Positions 35,483 through 45,919 are shown, counted from the first letter of the stretch. The stretch is 64,000 nt of DNA from Cyclobacteriaceae bacterium (GCA_019638235.1 JAHBUE010000001.1:310001-374000), one strand, 5' to 3'. The notes: a model not told the origin generated them from the sequence alone. Numbers and translations are program-made.

Positions 35483-36319
35483 ATGTACTACTCCCGCCTG
35501 CAAGTAATCTGTAACCCCGATTTTTCGGAAATACTTATGGCCGAAATTGCCGAGGCCGGTTTTGATACGTTCATGGAAACGGAAACAGGTTTCGAGGCTT
35601 TTGCTGAACAGCATCAATACAGCAAACAAAGGTTACAGGAAATAAAAGAGCAATACACCACACACACGCCTGTTGTTTTTTATATCGACCGGGTAGAGAA
35701 GAAAAACTGGAATGAAGAATGGGAAAAAAACTACGAACCCATAATCGTGGAAGACACTATTATCGTCAGGGCCGAGTTTCATAAACCCGAAAAGCAATAT
35801 CCTATTGAACTTATCATCACGCCAAAAATGTCGTTTGGCACGGGGCATCACCAAACCACACACCTCATGCTAAAGGCGCAGCTTCAGTTAAATCACCACG
35901 ATAAAACCATAATGGATGCCGGAACCGGAACCGGTGTGTTGGCCATTATGGCATCAAAGCGTGGGGCGAAAAAAGTTGAAGCATTTGACATAGATAGTTG
36001 GAGTGTGGAAAACGGACAGGAAAACATTGACATAAACAACTGCACAAACATTTCAATCCGCCAGGGTAAAATTGATGACCTTACATTTTCCGAACCTTTT
36101 GACATCATTCTCGCCAACATCAACAAAAACATTCTGCTAACCGAAATGAGCCGGTACGCTGCGCACCTGAAAGCGGGGGGTCAATTATTATTAAGCGGCT
36201 TTTATGAAAAAGATATTGCCGACTTAACTGAAAAAGCGGCCGGGTTTAACCTTTACCCGGTTTCATCGGATACTAAGGACGACTGGGCGTGCCTGCTGCT
36301 CCAAAAGAAGCCGGATTGA
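35483..36319 (+). CDS. prmA: Ribosomal protein L11 methyltransferase
   Basis: PrmA trimethylates several amino groups of ribosomal protein L11 using S-adenosylmethionine. The 278-residue protein has the substrate-recognition N-terminal domain, then FGTGHHQTTHLML (about residue 118), the SAM motif DAGTGTGVLAIMASKRG (about 150), and the catalytic-site NPPY-like block as LANINKNILL (about 210), in the expected order. Cytoplasmic. In Bacteroidota this gene often follows tpiA, as here with one gene between. Confidence 0.93.
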   Translation: MYYSRLQVICNPDFSEILMAEIAEAGFDTFMETETGFEAFAEQHQYSKQRLQEIKEQYTTHTPVVFYIDRVEKKNWNEEWEKNYEPIIVEDTIIVRAEFHKPEKQYPIELIITPKMSFGTGHHQTTHLMLKAQLQLNHHDKTIMDAGTGTGVLAIMASKRGAKKVEAFDIDSWSVENGQENIDINNCTNISIRQGKIDDLTFSEPFDIILANINKNILLTEMSRYAAHLKAGGQLLLSGFYEKDIADLTEKAAGFNLYPVSSDTKDDWACLLLQKKPD

Positions 36320-36416
36320 ATGTACAGAATAGCCCGGCACATCGTTTAAATCATTACAAACCGGCTGTTTTAGCTTTATTCAGCATAATTTGCGAATTTC
36401 GAAGGTTTTATTTTCT

Positions 36417-39400
36417 GTGAGCAAAACATCAACATACCTGATTATCTGCCTGCTGTTTTCAGCGGCTGTGGCCTTTGGCCAGGCCGGTAAAAAGCCAACA
36501 GTGATACTCAACTTCCCCGATAGTATCGGGTTTGCGTTGGAGAGCACCCGCAATACGGAGGCTGTTGTTGTCGGCACCGCGTTACCGTTACTGTGGGGCA
36601 ACCTGGGTCTCGATCACCAACAGCGCATTCAGCGCCAGTTTTATGCCATGAAACGAAAGGGCTACAAATTGCGCCCGCATTTTGTACAGTATTTCGGGTC
36701 GTTGGTAAATGCTGTAAACGTAGAGGGCATTGACCCGCAACAACTCACCAATTACCTGAATGTGGTAGATAAGGTAATTGAAAACTATAAAGCCGATAAG
36801 ACGATAAAATTCCTTACATCATCCAACACGTTTTTTAAATTTCACGCGCTGCACTACGATAAGTCGTATCGGCTGTATGCGGTTAATGATAACTACTCTT
36901 TTGAGTTCTTAGAATACATTCCGCCCCCTATTGATACAACTACGGTAAACGATAATTACGATGACTGGAATGATTGGCCGGAAGATCAGGATGCTGATAA
37001 TACTGACATGCCGGAGATCGCACCTTATTGGATGACGCAACCCCCGCAGCCCCATATAGAAGGGCCTGTTATTCGGTTTAACAACGTAACATTGAATTTT
37101 GCAACTCCCTACGATTCGGTTTCCCTGCGAAACACAAAAGGCATTTTTGCACTTACCGAAAATTTATTTGTTGGCGAGGAGGGTCGCTTTGGATGGTCGC
37201 CTGCGGGATTAAATGAAGAAGAAGTCTATTGTAATTTTAAAGAATACAGCTTCAACACAAAGAAGCCCGAACTGAAGTCAACATTAGTGATGTTCAACTA
37301 CACCGGAAAAACACCGGGGCTGATTGCCGGTACTTTTGAATTCAGATCATCGGCACGAAAAGATTCAGTGGCCTCTTCTTATCCGCGCTTCACATCGTAT
37401 GAAGGAAACCTCAAAATAAACGGAATAGGCAGCGAGAAGATGATCTACCAGGGCGGGTTTTCACTTCATGGGCCTACCATTAAAAGCACAAACGTAACTG
37501 GCGACCTCGCCTCTATCACGGTGCTTGATAGTATCCGGAACAAAAAATTTAAAGCGCGCGCCAAAGAATTTGTTTTCAGGGATTCGATGGTTCTATCCGA
37601 CCGCACGGTTTTTACCATTTACCAGGAAAATGATTCTATCAGTCACCGGTCGGTACAAATGCGTTACGACTACGCGAAAGAAAAATTAGTATTGTTGAGT
37701 GAGAAAGGCAGCTTACGGAACACACCGTTTACGGCAACTTTTTTCAACATGGATTTTTCGGCAAGTATGATCCGTTGGGATTTGAAGGCCGACAGCCTTG
37801 ATATTTATTCGCAGTTGGGTAGCGGGCAGGCGCCTATGATAATCGAATCAATCGATTATTACAATCCTCAAGATTACCAGCTTTCCAAAGGTGTCGGGTT
37901 TAATTTTCACCCGTTGGGTATTGTGGCAAAGTATTGTGTTGATAACAACACACGCGAACTGCACACCGGAGATTTAGCCCAGGTTTACGGACTTGATATT
38001 CTTGCTGTACAAAAATCTATTGAATTTCTCGCATCAAAAGGATTAGTAGAATACTGGCCTAACCGCGACCTGGTAATTGTAAAAGAGAAAGTTGTTACAC
38101 AATATTTATCAGCAAAAGGAGAATCGGATTATGACAACCTGAAAGTTCAGTCGGTATCGGGTTCGTATGCCATGCTCGACTTGTTGAAACCGGTTTATGC
38201 AAATGCAACCGTTAATTTTGCTGATCGCAACATGGTAGTACGGGGCGTTGAAGAATTCAGCGTAAGCGATTCGTTGAACGTGGTGATAAAACCTGACAGC
38301 AGCGTAATTACCATTCTGCAAAACCGCGACATCAAATTTAACGGAACCATTACAGCCGGTAACTTTGAAATTACCGGTCATAATTTCACCTTTAAGTACG
38401 ACAGCTTTTTCATCAACCTGACGCACATTGATTCCATTAACTTTTTTGCGATGGAGCGCAATGCGCAGGGGCAGATGATCCGCAAAAAAATCAACAACTC
38501 CATGGTAGGGGCCGACTCGTTAGCCGCAGCCGAAGGCGGCTTAGGCGATATGTCGAAATCATCAGGAACGTTGTTCATCAGCAGGCCCGACAACAAATCG
38601 GGTAGAAAACAAATACCCAATTACCCACGATTAGATGCAACAACCGGTGGCGTTATCTATTTCAACCGGCCTGAAGTGCTGAATGGTGTTTACGATCAAT
38701 CTGTATTTTTTGCCATTCCTCCTTTTAAACTCGACAGCCTGAATGATGCCGATCCTACTTCCATCAACTTCGATGGTACGTTTGTATCCAGCGGTATGTT
38801 CCCGAGCTTTAAGGAAAAACTTCATACCATGCCCGATAAATCATTGGGGTTTGAGCACACCGTTCCTAAAGGAGGATACCAGTTATATAAAGGAGAAGGA
38901 ACGCTGAACGGTGTTATCCGGCTTGACAATCGCGGAATACGATCAGTGGGAACAATCAATTATTTCGGGGCAACCGTGCGCTCAAACGATTTTATCTTCT
39001 ATCCCGATTCGGTAGTTGCACGTGGCGATCGCGCCTTTATTGAAGAAAAGCAATTCGGTAACGTTACGTTTCCGCAAGCCTCCATGCCCGACTACCAGAT
39101 GCGCTGGCTGCCCAAGCAAGACCAGATGCGCTTCCGCAACACACGCTCGCCATTTAATCTGTACGACTCCTCTGCGCAGTTAACCGGCCAGTTGATTGTA
39201 TCTAAAAGCGGAGTAACCGGTGCAGGGAAATTAGATACACGCGGTTCGGAATTACGCTCGCGCGAGATGTCGTTTAATGGAAAGGATTTTGGCGCACGTC
39301 ATGCGCGTTTCCGCGCCAAGTCGGCTGACCCGAACAAGCCGTTGATTGATGGTACGGACGTTCGTGTGAAGTTTAACCTTACACAAAACTATGCCGACAT

Positions 39401-41189
39401 CAGCCCGGAGATTGCCGGTGAAGCGGCCATCGAGTTTCCGTATGCACAATTCAAAACTTCTATTCCGAATGCGCGTTGGGACCTGACGAACCAGAAAATT
39501 ATTATGACCAAAGGCGAGAATATTCCGCTTGAGGATTCCTATTTCTACACCACCCGCAAAGACCTGGATTCATTGAACTTCAATGCCGAAAAAGCCGAGT
39601 ATGATTTGAAAACACAGGAACTTAAAGTGAGCGGCATACCGTATATTATTGTTGCCGATGCGAAAATCACACCCGAAAATGGCGAAGTGCTTATTTTGGA
39701 AAATGCCAAAATCGGCACGCTTAAAAACACCACTATTATTATTGACACCCTGAACGGATACCACCGCCTTACAGAAGGTGTAGTAGATGTTATTTCGCGT
39801 AAAGAATTTTCGGGCTACGCTACCTATCAGTATGTAAACTTTTTGAACGACACGTTTGCCATTAAAATGACCGACTTCCATTTAGAGGACGTTGCGGCCG
39901 CTCCTGCCAGCAGGCTTTTCGGGCGCAAGCAATCAACGGCAACGCAGCAAACCGTAGCAACAGGAGCAGTAGCCGAGCGCGACCACTTAGTGTTGGGGGC
40001 CGGCATGTTTTATAAAGGCGAAATGATTATGTACGCCACAAAGCCGGCACTTACCCTGAGCGGCAGCGTTAAACTCGACATTAAAAAAATAAAGAACTAC
40101 AACACCTGGATACGCTACGAGCAAACAGGCGATGAAACAGAAGTGCTCATTGACTTTGATAAAGCATTGAATGAAGAAGGCCGTAAAGTAGATGCCGGCC
40201 TGCACTTTTCGGCTACGGATAATTCGCTCTACATTTCGTTTTTAAACGACAAGCAGGATGAAGACGATGACTTCTTCGTTCCAAGCGGAATGTTGTTTTA
40301 TGATGTAGAGAGTAAAGAGTATCGGATTGAGGACAGGGAAAAAACTGCCGGGAATAAACTTTCAGGAAAAGTTTTTGCCTACAACGATGAAACCGCCAGC
40401 GTTCGTTTTGAAGGCCCGGTAAAATTCTTTAACGATAACAAAGATTTCAGTATCGCGGCAAGCGCTATTGGCCAGGGCAATATGGAAACCAACGAAATCA
40501 AAATGAACTCGTTGGTGATGATGAAAACAAGTGCCGTGAGCACCGCCTTCGATATTATGGCACGCGACCTTCAGGAAGTAATCAAGAACGAAAGTGTTGA
40601 TGAAGGATTGGGCGACCCAACCGACTTACTGTATAAAATAGCCGACATTATTGGCGAGCGTGCCGTGAAAGATTTTGAAACACGCTCTGCACAAGGTCAT
40701 GTTCCGCTTGCCACGTATGCACCGTTGGCACAACCACTCACGTTCTCCAATGTAAACCTGAAATGGTCGGCAGCGCATAAAGGATTTTACAGCGAAGGTA
40801 GCCTCGGCTTGTCGAACATTGGGCGTAACGATATTAATGGCGCCTTTGAAGGGTTTATGGAAATCCGTAAAGATGAAGACGGCCTTCCGGTATTCAATGT
40901 ATTTCTGAAAGCTACCCCCGACTCATGGTATTATTTCGGCTTTGAAGATAATCGCCTGTTGATGTATTCATCCAATAACGATTTTAACAGCACCGTTGCA
41001 AAGCGTACCAATTCAGGTAAGGCAAAAATCGGGGAAATGATTTTTATTCCGGGCACTGAAGAAGAGGCGCTTGCCTTTGTGAACGGGTTCCGGAAAAAAT
41101 ATTACGGCATTGATGTTCCGTACAACCTGAATAGTGGCTCCGTTCTGAAAAAGAAAGAAGAGAAAAAAGATGAAGATGACGGATTTTAG
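36417..41189 (+). CDS. Very large exported beta-rich protein, function unknown
   Basis: I take the GTG at 36417 as start (MSKTSTYLIICLLFSAAVAFGQ, a signal peptide) giving about 1590 residues; a TTG at 36390 adds nine. After an acidic Asp/Trp patch (DDWNDWPEDQDADN, about 185) the rest is a long series of beta-strand units with repeating phrases such as GTITAGNFEITGHNFTF, GKLDTRGSELRSREM and LKVSGIPYIIVADAK. This style recalls AsmA/TamB or LptA-like bridges, but no family was recognised. A compact helical segment near residues 530-560 (REL-HTGDLAQVYGLD) interrupts it. The tail ends in a Lys/Glu/Asp run. No membrane anchor apart from the signal is visible. Confidence 0.8.
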   Translation: MSKTSTYLIICLLFSAAVAFGQAGKKPTVILNFPDSIGFALESTRNTEAVVVGTALPLLWGNLGLDHQQRIQRQFYAMKRKGYKLRPHFVQYFGSLVNAVNVEGIDPQQLTNYLNVVDKVIENYKADKTIKFLTSSNTFFKFHALHYDKSYRLYAVNDNYSFEFLEYIPPPIDTTTVNDNYDDWNDWPEDQDADNTDMPEIAPYWMTQPPQPHIEGPVIRFNNVTLNFATPYDSVSLRNTKGIFALTENLFVGEEGRFGWSPAGLNEEEVYCNFKEYSFNTKKPELKSTLVMFNYTGKTPGLIAGTFEFRSSARKDSVASSYPRFTSYEGNLKINGIGSEKMIYQGGFSLHGPTIKSTNVTGDLASITVLDSIRNKKFKARAKEFVFRDSMVLSDRTVFTIYQENDSISHRSVQMRYDYAKEKLVLLSEKGSLRNTPFTATFFNMDFSASMIRWDLKADSLDIYSQLGSGQAPMIIESIDYYNPQDYQLSKGVGFNFHPLGIVAKYCVDNNTRELHTGDLAQVYGLDILAVQKSIEFLASKGLVEYWPNRDLVIVKEKVVTQYLSAKGESDYDNLKVQSVSGSYAMLDLLKPVYANATVNFADRNMVVRGVEEFSVSDSLNVVIKPDSSVITILQNRDIKFNGTITAGNFEITGHNFTFKYDSFFINLTHIDSINFFAMERNAQGQMIRKKINNSMVGADSLAAAEGGLGDMSKSSGTLFISRPDNKSGRKQIPNYPRLDATTGGVIYFNRPEVLNGVYDQSVFFAIPPFKLDSLNDADPTSINFDGTFVSSGMFPSFKEKLHTMPDKSLGFEHTVPKGGYQLYKGEGTLNGVIRLDNRGIRSVGTINYFGATVRSNDFIFYPDSVVARGDRAFIEEKQFGNVTFPQASMPDYQMRWLPKQDQMRFRNTRSPFNLYDSSAQLTGQLIVSKSGVTGAGKLDTRGSELRSREMSFNGKDFGARHARFRAKSADPNKPLIDGTDVRVKFNLTQNYADISPEIAGEAAIEFPYAQFKTSIPNARWDLTNQKIIMTKGENIPLEDSYFYTTRKDLDSLNFNAEKAEYDLKTQELKVSGIPYIIVADAKITPENGEVLILENAKIGTLKNTTIIIDTLNGYHRLTEGVVDVISRKEFSGYATYQYVNFLNDTFAIKMTDFHLEDVAAAPASRLFGRKQSTATQQTVATGAVAERDHLVLGAGMFYKGEMIMYATKPALTLSGSVKLDIKKIKNYNTWIRYEQTGDETEVLIDFDKALNEEGRKVDAGLHFSATDNSLYISFLNDKQDEDDDFFVPSGMLFYDVESKEYRIEDREKTAGNKLSGKVFAYNDETASVRFEGPVKFFNDNKDFSIAASAIGQGNMETNEIKMNSLVMMKTSAVSTAFDIMARDLQEVIKNESVDEGLGDPTDLLYKIADIIGERAVKDFETRSAQGHVPLATYAPLAQPLTFSNVNLKWSAAHKGFYSEGSLGLSNIGRNDINGAFEGFMEIRKDEDGLPVFNVFLKATPDSWYYFGFEDNRLLMYSSNNDFNSTVAKRTNSGKAKIGEMIFIPGTEEEALAFVNGFRKKYYGIDVPYNLNSGSVLKKKEEKKDEDDGF

Positions 41190-41248
41190 CATCCGGCTTC
41201 GGTCATCCGCAAATAAAACTTAACTTCACACCTTCTAAAATTATCGTC

Positions 41249-42607
41249 ATGGTTAAAGAATACATTGCATCAAATCAACAGCGTTTCTTAGATGAGCTTT
41301 TTGAATTGCTGCGCATCCCTTCTGTAAGTGCCGACAGCAGGCATAAAGATGACGTGCGCAACGCGGCAGCATTTTTAGTAGATAAACTGAAGGAAGCCGG
41401 TGTGGATAAGATTGAGCTATGCGAAACACCGGGGCACCCGATTGTGTACGCTGAAAAGATTGTGAACCCCGCATTACCTACAGTATTGGTATATGGTCAT
41501 TATGATGTGCAACCACCCGACCCACTTGATTTGTGGACTTCGCCCCCGTTTGAGCCGGTAATTAAAGACGGCAAAATCTACGCGCGCGGTTCGTGCGATG
41601 ACAAAGGCCAGGTGTATATGCACGTAAAGGCTTTTGAGATTATGATGAAGCACAACACGCTGCCTTGCAACGTGAAGTTTATGATTGAAGGCGAAGAAGA
41701 AGTTGGTTCCGAACACCTTGACATTTTCGTTAAAGACAACAAGGAAAAGTTAAAAGCCGATATTATCCTGATTTCCGATACGGCTATCATTTCGCTCGAC
41801 CACCCGTCTATTACAACCGGCTTGCGTGGACTGAGTTATATGGAAGTTGAAGTAACCGGCCCGAACCGCGATTTACATTCGGGTGTGTATGGCGGTGCAG
41901 TGGCCAACCCGATAAATGTGTTGAGCAACATGATTGCTTCGTTGCATGACGAGAACGGTCATGTAACCATACCCGGCTTTTACGATAAAGTAGCAGAGCT
42001 AAGCGCTGCCGACCGCGATGCTATTAATAAAGCGCCTTTTAATTTAGATGACTATAAAAAAGAGTTGGGCATTGATGATATACGGGGCGAAAAAGGCTAC
42101 ACCACCCTTGAGCGCACCGGCATACGGCCAACACTTGACGTTAACGGTATCTGGGGTGGCTATACCGGTGAGGGCGCAAAAACAGTTCTTCCTTCAAAGG
42201 CCTATGCAAAAATTTCTATGCGCTTAGTGCCCGACCAGAACAACAGTGAAATAACAGAGTTGTTCACCAAACACTTTACGTCTATTGCGCCTAAATCGGT
42301 AAAGGTAAAAGTAACAGCCTTGCATGGCGGGCAGCCCGCTGTTACGCCCACCGATTCAGTGGCATTCAAGGCAGCCAGCGCGGCCTTTGAAGAAGTGTGG
42401 GGCAAGAAACCCATTCCCACGCGTGATGGCGGAAGCATACCCATTGTTGCGCTGTTCAAAAAAGAATTGGGCTTAGACACCGTGCTTATGGGCTTTGGAT
42501 TAGATAGTGACGCCATACATTCTCCTAATGAACACTATGGCGTAAAGAATTTTTTGCTGGGCATTGAAACCATTGTTTCGTTTTATAAGCACTTTGCGGG
42601 GAAGTGA
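41249..42607 (+). CDS. M20-family dipeptidase
   Basis: A 452-residue dinuclear zinc peptidase of the M20 family, closest to the cytosolic non-specific dipeptidase/PepV-like group. Metal ligands can be followed: His in YGHYDVQPPD (about residue 78), bridging Asp in GSCDDKGQVYMH (about 110), general-base and ligand Glu in EGEEEVGSEH (about 145), Asp in ISDTAII (about 175), and the last His near HSPNEHYG (about 425). The dimerisation lid lies between. There is no signal peptide, so it is likely cytoplasmic and degrades dipeptides. Confidence 0.93.
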   Translation: MVKEYIASNQQRFLDELFELLRIPSVSADSRHKDDVRNAAAFLVDKLKEAGVDKIELCETPGHPIVYAEKIVNPALPTVLVYGHYDVQPPDPLDLWTSPPFEPVIKDGKIYARGSCDDKGQVYMHVKAFEIMMKHNTLPCNVKFMIEGEEEVGSEHLDIFVKDNKEKLKADIILISDTAIISLDHPSITTGLRGLSYMEVEVTGPNRDLHSGVYGGAVANPINVLSNMIASLHDENGHVTIPGFYDKVAELSAADRDAINKAPFNLDDYKKELGIDDIRGEKGYTTLERTGIRPTLDVNGIWGGYTGEGAKTVLPSKAYAKISMRLVPDQNNSEITELFTKHFTSIAPKSVKVKVTALHGGQPAVTPTDSVAFKAASAAFEEVWGKKPIPTRDGGSIPIVALFKKELGLDTVLMGFGLDSDAIHSPNEHYGVKNFLLGIETIVSFYKHFAGK

Positions 42608-42674
42608 TATAACAGAATGTACTCGTGTACAAAGTTATTGTTAGTAGCAGCCATGTGACGACATACAGTAAACA

Positions 42675-43460
42675 ATGACAGATGAAATAAAAAAAGAACT
42701 TTTAAGGCTTGAACAGCAACACGACATCAAAATTTTGTACGCTGTTGAAAGTGGAAGTCGTGCCTGGGGTTTTGCTTCGATAGATAGTGATTGGGATGTA
42801 AGGTATATTTACATTCATCGCCTTGATTGGTATCTAAAAATTGACGACAAGAAGGATAGTCAAGAAGAAATTTTGCCTAACGATATTGACCTTGCTGGTT
42901 GGGAGTTAAAAAAAGCCTTACGGTTGTTTAGGAAATCAAATCCGCCAATGTTAGAATGGTTGAGGAGTCCGATAGTTTACTTACAACAGTTTTCGGTTGC
43001 AGATAACCTTCGTGAATTGACTAAAGAATATTTTAACCCAAAATCTTGTCTTCATCATTACTTGCACATGGCAGAAGGTAATTACAGAAAGTATTTACAA
43101 AAGGATAATGTAAGAGTAAAAAAATATTTTTATGTTTTACGGCCAATCCTTGCTTGCGACTGGATTAAACAGACGAACACAATGGCTCCGATGGAATTTC
43201 ACAAACTTCTCGGCAGCCAAGTAACAGACCAAAATGTTAAGACTGAAATCCAAAATTTACTCACAAGAAAAATCGCAGGCGAAGAACTTAACGAAGAACC
43301 CAAGATTCAAATCCTTAACGACTTTCTTGAAGAGAAAATCAAATTTTACAATGACCATGTTAAATCGTTAGGGCGGTACAACCAACCTGACACTGAAAAA
43401 CTTAACGAACTGTTCAAGCAAACAATTTATGAAGCGTGGGGCAAGAGGGGTAGCCCTTAA
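42675..43460 (+). CDS. RlaP-like nucleotidyltransferase (polymerase-beta type)
   Basis: A 261-residue protein of the nucleotidyltransferase family PF10127 (also called YcgL/RlaP), named from a possible RNA-repair role. The catalytic motif GSRAWGFASIDSDWDVRYIY (residues about 27-46) has the Gly-Ser signature and paired acidic residues. Further acidic and aromatic blocks follow, for example PPMLEWLRSPIVY. Its DNA is clearly more AT-rich than dsbD and the M20 gene on each side: one 60-base line at 43081 holds only 11 G or C. This and the isolated position suggest lateral transfer. The substrate nucleotide and acceptor are unknown. Confidence 0.8.
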   Translation: MTDEIKKELLRLEQQHDIKILYAVESGSRAWGFASIDSDWDVRYIYIHRLDWYLKIDDKKDSQEEILPNDIDLAGWELKKALRLFRKSNPPMLEWLRSPIVYLQQFSVADNLRELTKEYFNPKSCLHHYLHMAEGNYRKYLQKDNVRVKKYFYVLRPILACDWIKQTNTMAPMEFHKLLGSQVTDQNVKTEIQNLLTRKIAGEELNEEPKIQILNDFLEEKIKFYNDHVKSLGRYNQPDTEKLNELFKQTIYEAWGKRGSP

Positions 43461-43566
43461 CGGCCTAATTAAAACGTCAACGCATACTTTCATCATGACC
43501 TTCCAAACCCATCAACTATTTTATTCAGAGTTATGTTATCTTGCCAATCCGTTTATTAAGCTAATT

Positions 43567-45654
43567 ATGAGTAGAGTCCTTTTTTCGGTCATTCTCCTGT
43601 TCGCGTCAGGTATTGCATCCGCGCAAATCCTCACCCCCGCAAAGTGGTCGTGGTCGCCCTCCAAAACCTCGGTAAAAACCGGTGAGGAGCTTGACCTCAT
43701 TTTTAAGGTTACCATTGACAAGAACTGGTATGTGTATGCCAATGATTTTGACCCCGACTGCGGCCCGTTGCTCACTACCGTTACGTTTGAGCCTCACCCC
43801 AGCTTTGAATTAGTGGGCAAGCTCAAAGCCATCAATCCGCTGGATAAGCATGATGAAATTTTTGAGTGCGATGTAAAAATTTTTAAAGGAACCGGTGAGT
43901 TCAGGCAACGGATAAAGGTGCTCGGCAGGGAGCTTAAAATTTCAGGCGAGTACGAAGGGCAAACCTGTACTGAAGTGGATGGAAAGTGCATCCCGTTTGA
44001 CGGTGAGTTTACGTTTACAGGCATTACCGTTTCGGGTACTTCAATAGAACCGAAGACACCGGATAAAAAGCAGGAACAGTTAACGGAAACAAAGGAAGAA
44101 CCCGCGCCAGTACCGGCAGATTCTGCAAAATCAGAAGTGCCAAAGACGGTTCAGTACGGTGCTATAACCGGCCCGGTGTTAGACAAATCTATTCTGGAAG
44201 GCAATAACGACCTCGATGACAGTTCGTTTTTCGGCTACTTGGTTTTTGCTTTTGTGCTGGGGTTGATTTCGCTCGTTACGCCTTGTGTGTTCCCTATGGT
44301 TCCGATGACGGTTACATTTTTTCTTCGCGATAACCAATCGCGTAAAGAAGGCATTCGCAACGCTATCATTTTTGGAGTATCTATAATTGCTATTTACACG
44401 TTAGCAGGAACGTTGTTTGCCGTATTGCTTGGCGCAGAAGGATTGAACGCATTGGCAACGCATTGGGCGCCAAACCTGTTTGTGTTTGCTATCTTTATTG
44501 TCTTCGCGCTTTCCTTTTTAGGATTGTTTGAAATAAACGCACCTCATCAACTTGTAAACAAAGCCGACCAGAAAGCAGAGAAGGGCGGACTGGCCGGAAT
44601 ATTTTTTATGGCGGCCACATTGGTGCTGGTTTCGTTTTCGTGTACTATCCCCATTGTGGGTAACGTAGTGGTGATGTCAGCCGGTGGGCAAATTTTAAAA
44701 CCCATCCTGGCGATGTTTTCATACTCGCTTGCCTTTGCGATTCCGTTTACACTCTTCGCTATTTTCCCGGAGTGGATGAAGGGCATGCCCAAATCGGGCG
44801 GGTGGTTAAATTCTGTAAAAGTTACACTTGGTTTTCTTGAGCTTGCGCTTGCGCTGAAATTTTTCAGCATTGCCGACCAGGCGTATCATTGGGGGTTGCT
44901 CGACCGCGACACCAACATTGCATTATGGATTGTGATTTTTGCCTTGTTAGGATTTTACCTGTTAGGCAAAATCCGCACACCACACGATAGCCCGGTAGAA
45001 AAAGTTTCTGTTCCCCGATTGATTCTTGCCACGCTTGTATTCTCGTTTGTAATCTATCTTGTGCCTGGCTTATGGGGCGCACCTCTGAAAGCATTGGCCG
45101 GTTATCTGCCTCCGCAATACACACACGATTTTGATTTGGTGTCGATGACGCGCAGCACACGTTCAAATGAAATTTGTGATTTACCGAAATACACCGACTT
45201 TCTTCACCTGCCACACGGACTAAACGGATACTTCGATTACGAGCAGGCATTGGCCTGTGCCCGCGAACAAAACAAGCCATTGTTTATTGACTTCACCGGG
45301 CACGGTTGCACCAACTGCCGTGAGATGGAAGCCGTAGTGTGGAGCGACCCTGCCGTGCTGAACAGGTTGAAAAATGATTTTGTGATTGTAGCGCTGTATG
45401 TAGATGACAAAACGTTGCTACCCGAAAGCGAGTGGATTACTTCGCGCTATGATGATAAAGTGAAGAAAACCATTGGCAAGAAAAACGCAGACCTCCAGAT
45501 TGCAAACTTAGATAACAACGCGCAACCGTTTTATGTGTTAGTTGGCAAAGACGAACGTGTATTGGCCTGGCCGTATGGCTACGACAGAAGCGTAGAGAAG
45601 TTTGTGCAATTCTTAGAAAGCGGAAAGAAGAAATATGAGGAGTTGTATGACTGA
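43567..45654 (+). CDS. dsbD: Thiol:disulfide interchange protein DsbD
   Basis: DsbD carries electrons from cytoplasmic thioredoxin across the inner membrane to periplasmic thiols. The ATG at 43567 gives signal peptide MSRVLFSVILLFASGIASAQ and 695 residues; an upstream start at 43429 overlaps the preceding gene. Order: an N-terminal DsbC/DsbD-alpha-like domain (NWYVYANDFDPDCGP), a helix-rich DsbD core with redox Cys in LVTPCVFPMVPM (about 235) and VSFSCTIPIVG (about 355), eight or so membrane helices, and a C-terminal thioredoxin-like domain with GHGCTNCREME (about 580). All redox cysteines expected are present. Confidence 0.93.
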   Translation: MSRVLFSVILLFASGIASAQILTPAKWSWSPSKTSVKTGEELDLIFKVTIDKNWYVYANDFDPDCGPLLTTVTFEPHPSFELVGKLKAINPLDKHDEIFECDVKIFKGTGEFRQRIKVLGRELKISGEYEGQTCTEVDGKCIPFDGEFTFTGITVSGTSIEPKTPDKKQEQLTETKEEPAPVPADSAKSEVPKTVQYGAITGPVLDKSILEGNNDLDDSSFFGYLVFAFVLGLISLVTPCVFPMVPMTVTFFLRDNQSRKEGIRNAIIFGVSIIAIYTLAGTLFAVLLGAEGLNALATHWAPNLFVFAIFIVFALSFLGLFEINAPHQLVNKADQKAEKGGLAGIFFMAATLVLVSFSCTIPIVGNVVVMSAGGQILKPILAMFSYSLAFAIPFTLFAIFPEWMKGMPKSGGWLNSVKVTLGFLELALALKFFSIADQAYHWGLLDRDTNIALWIVIFALLGFYLLGKIRTPHDSPVEKVSVPRLILATLVFSFVIYLVPGLWGAPLKALAGYLPPQYTHDFDLVSMTRSTRSNEICDLPKYTDFLHLPHGLNGYFDYEQALACAREQNKPLFIDFTGHGCTNCREMEAVVWSDPAVLNRLKNDFVIVALYVDDKTLLPESEWITSRYDDKVKKTIGKKNADLQIANLDNNAQPFYVLVGKDERVLAWPYGYDRSVEKFVQFLESGKKKYEELYD

Positions 45655-45688
45655 TTTCTGAGTATGGGATAATCCTACCTTTTCAACT

Positions 45689-45919
45689 TTAATCCTCCGA
45701 TTCTTTTGTAGAATTTCGTAACGGAGTGAGCAGGTCTGTCAACCCGTTAAGTTTTATTTCATACGCAGTGGCCAGCAATTCCCCCAGTTTTCCTTTCGGG
45801 AAGCCCTTCCGGCTAAACCACGCTAAGTAAAATTCGGGCAGGTCGCACAGCAGGGTGCCCTTGTATTTGCCAAAAGGCATCTTCATAGTGGTGAGTTGAA
45901 GAAGTATATGTTTTTCCAT
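45689..45919 (-). CDS. DUF3820-family protein
   Basis: A 76-residue protein with the DUF3820 core MPFGKYKGTLLCDLPEFYLAWF near its start, then KGFPKGKLGELLATAYEIK. The family is named after a putative quorum-sensing-regulated virulence factor, but function is not established; no catalytic residues are evident. ATG 45919 (MEKHILLQLTTMKMPFGK) is preferred to 45949. It faces dsbD, the two stops 34 bases apart. Confidence 0.82.
   Translation of the reverse strand: MEKHILLQLTTMKMPFGKYKGTLLCDLPEFYLAWFSRKGFPKGKLGELLATAYEIKLNGLTDLLTPLRNSTKESED

Noticed and set aside
43429..43566. A longer DsbD start overlapping the RlaP-like gene.
   Set aside because: The first 46 residues have no family match and would place the signal peptide internally.
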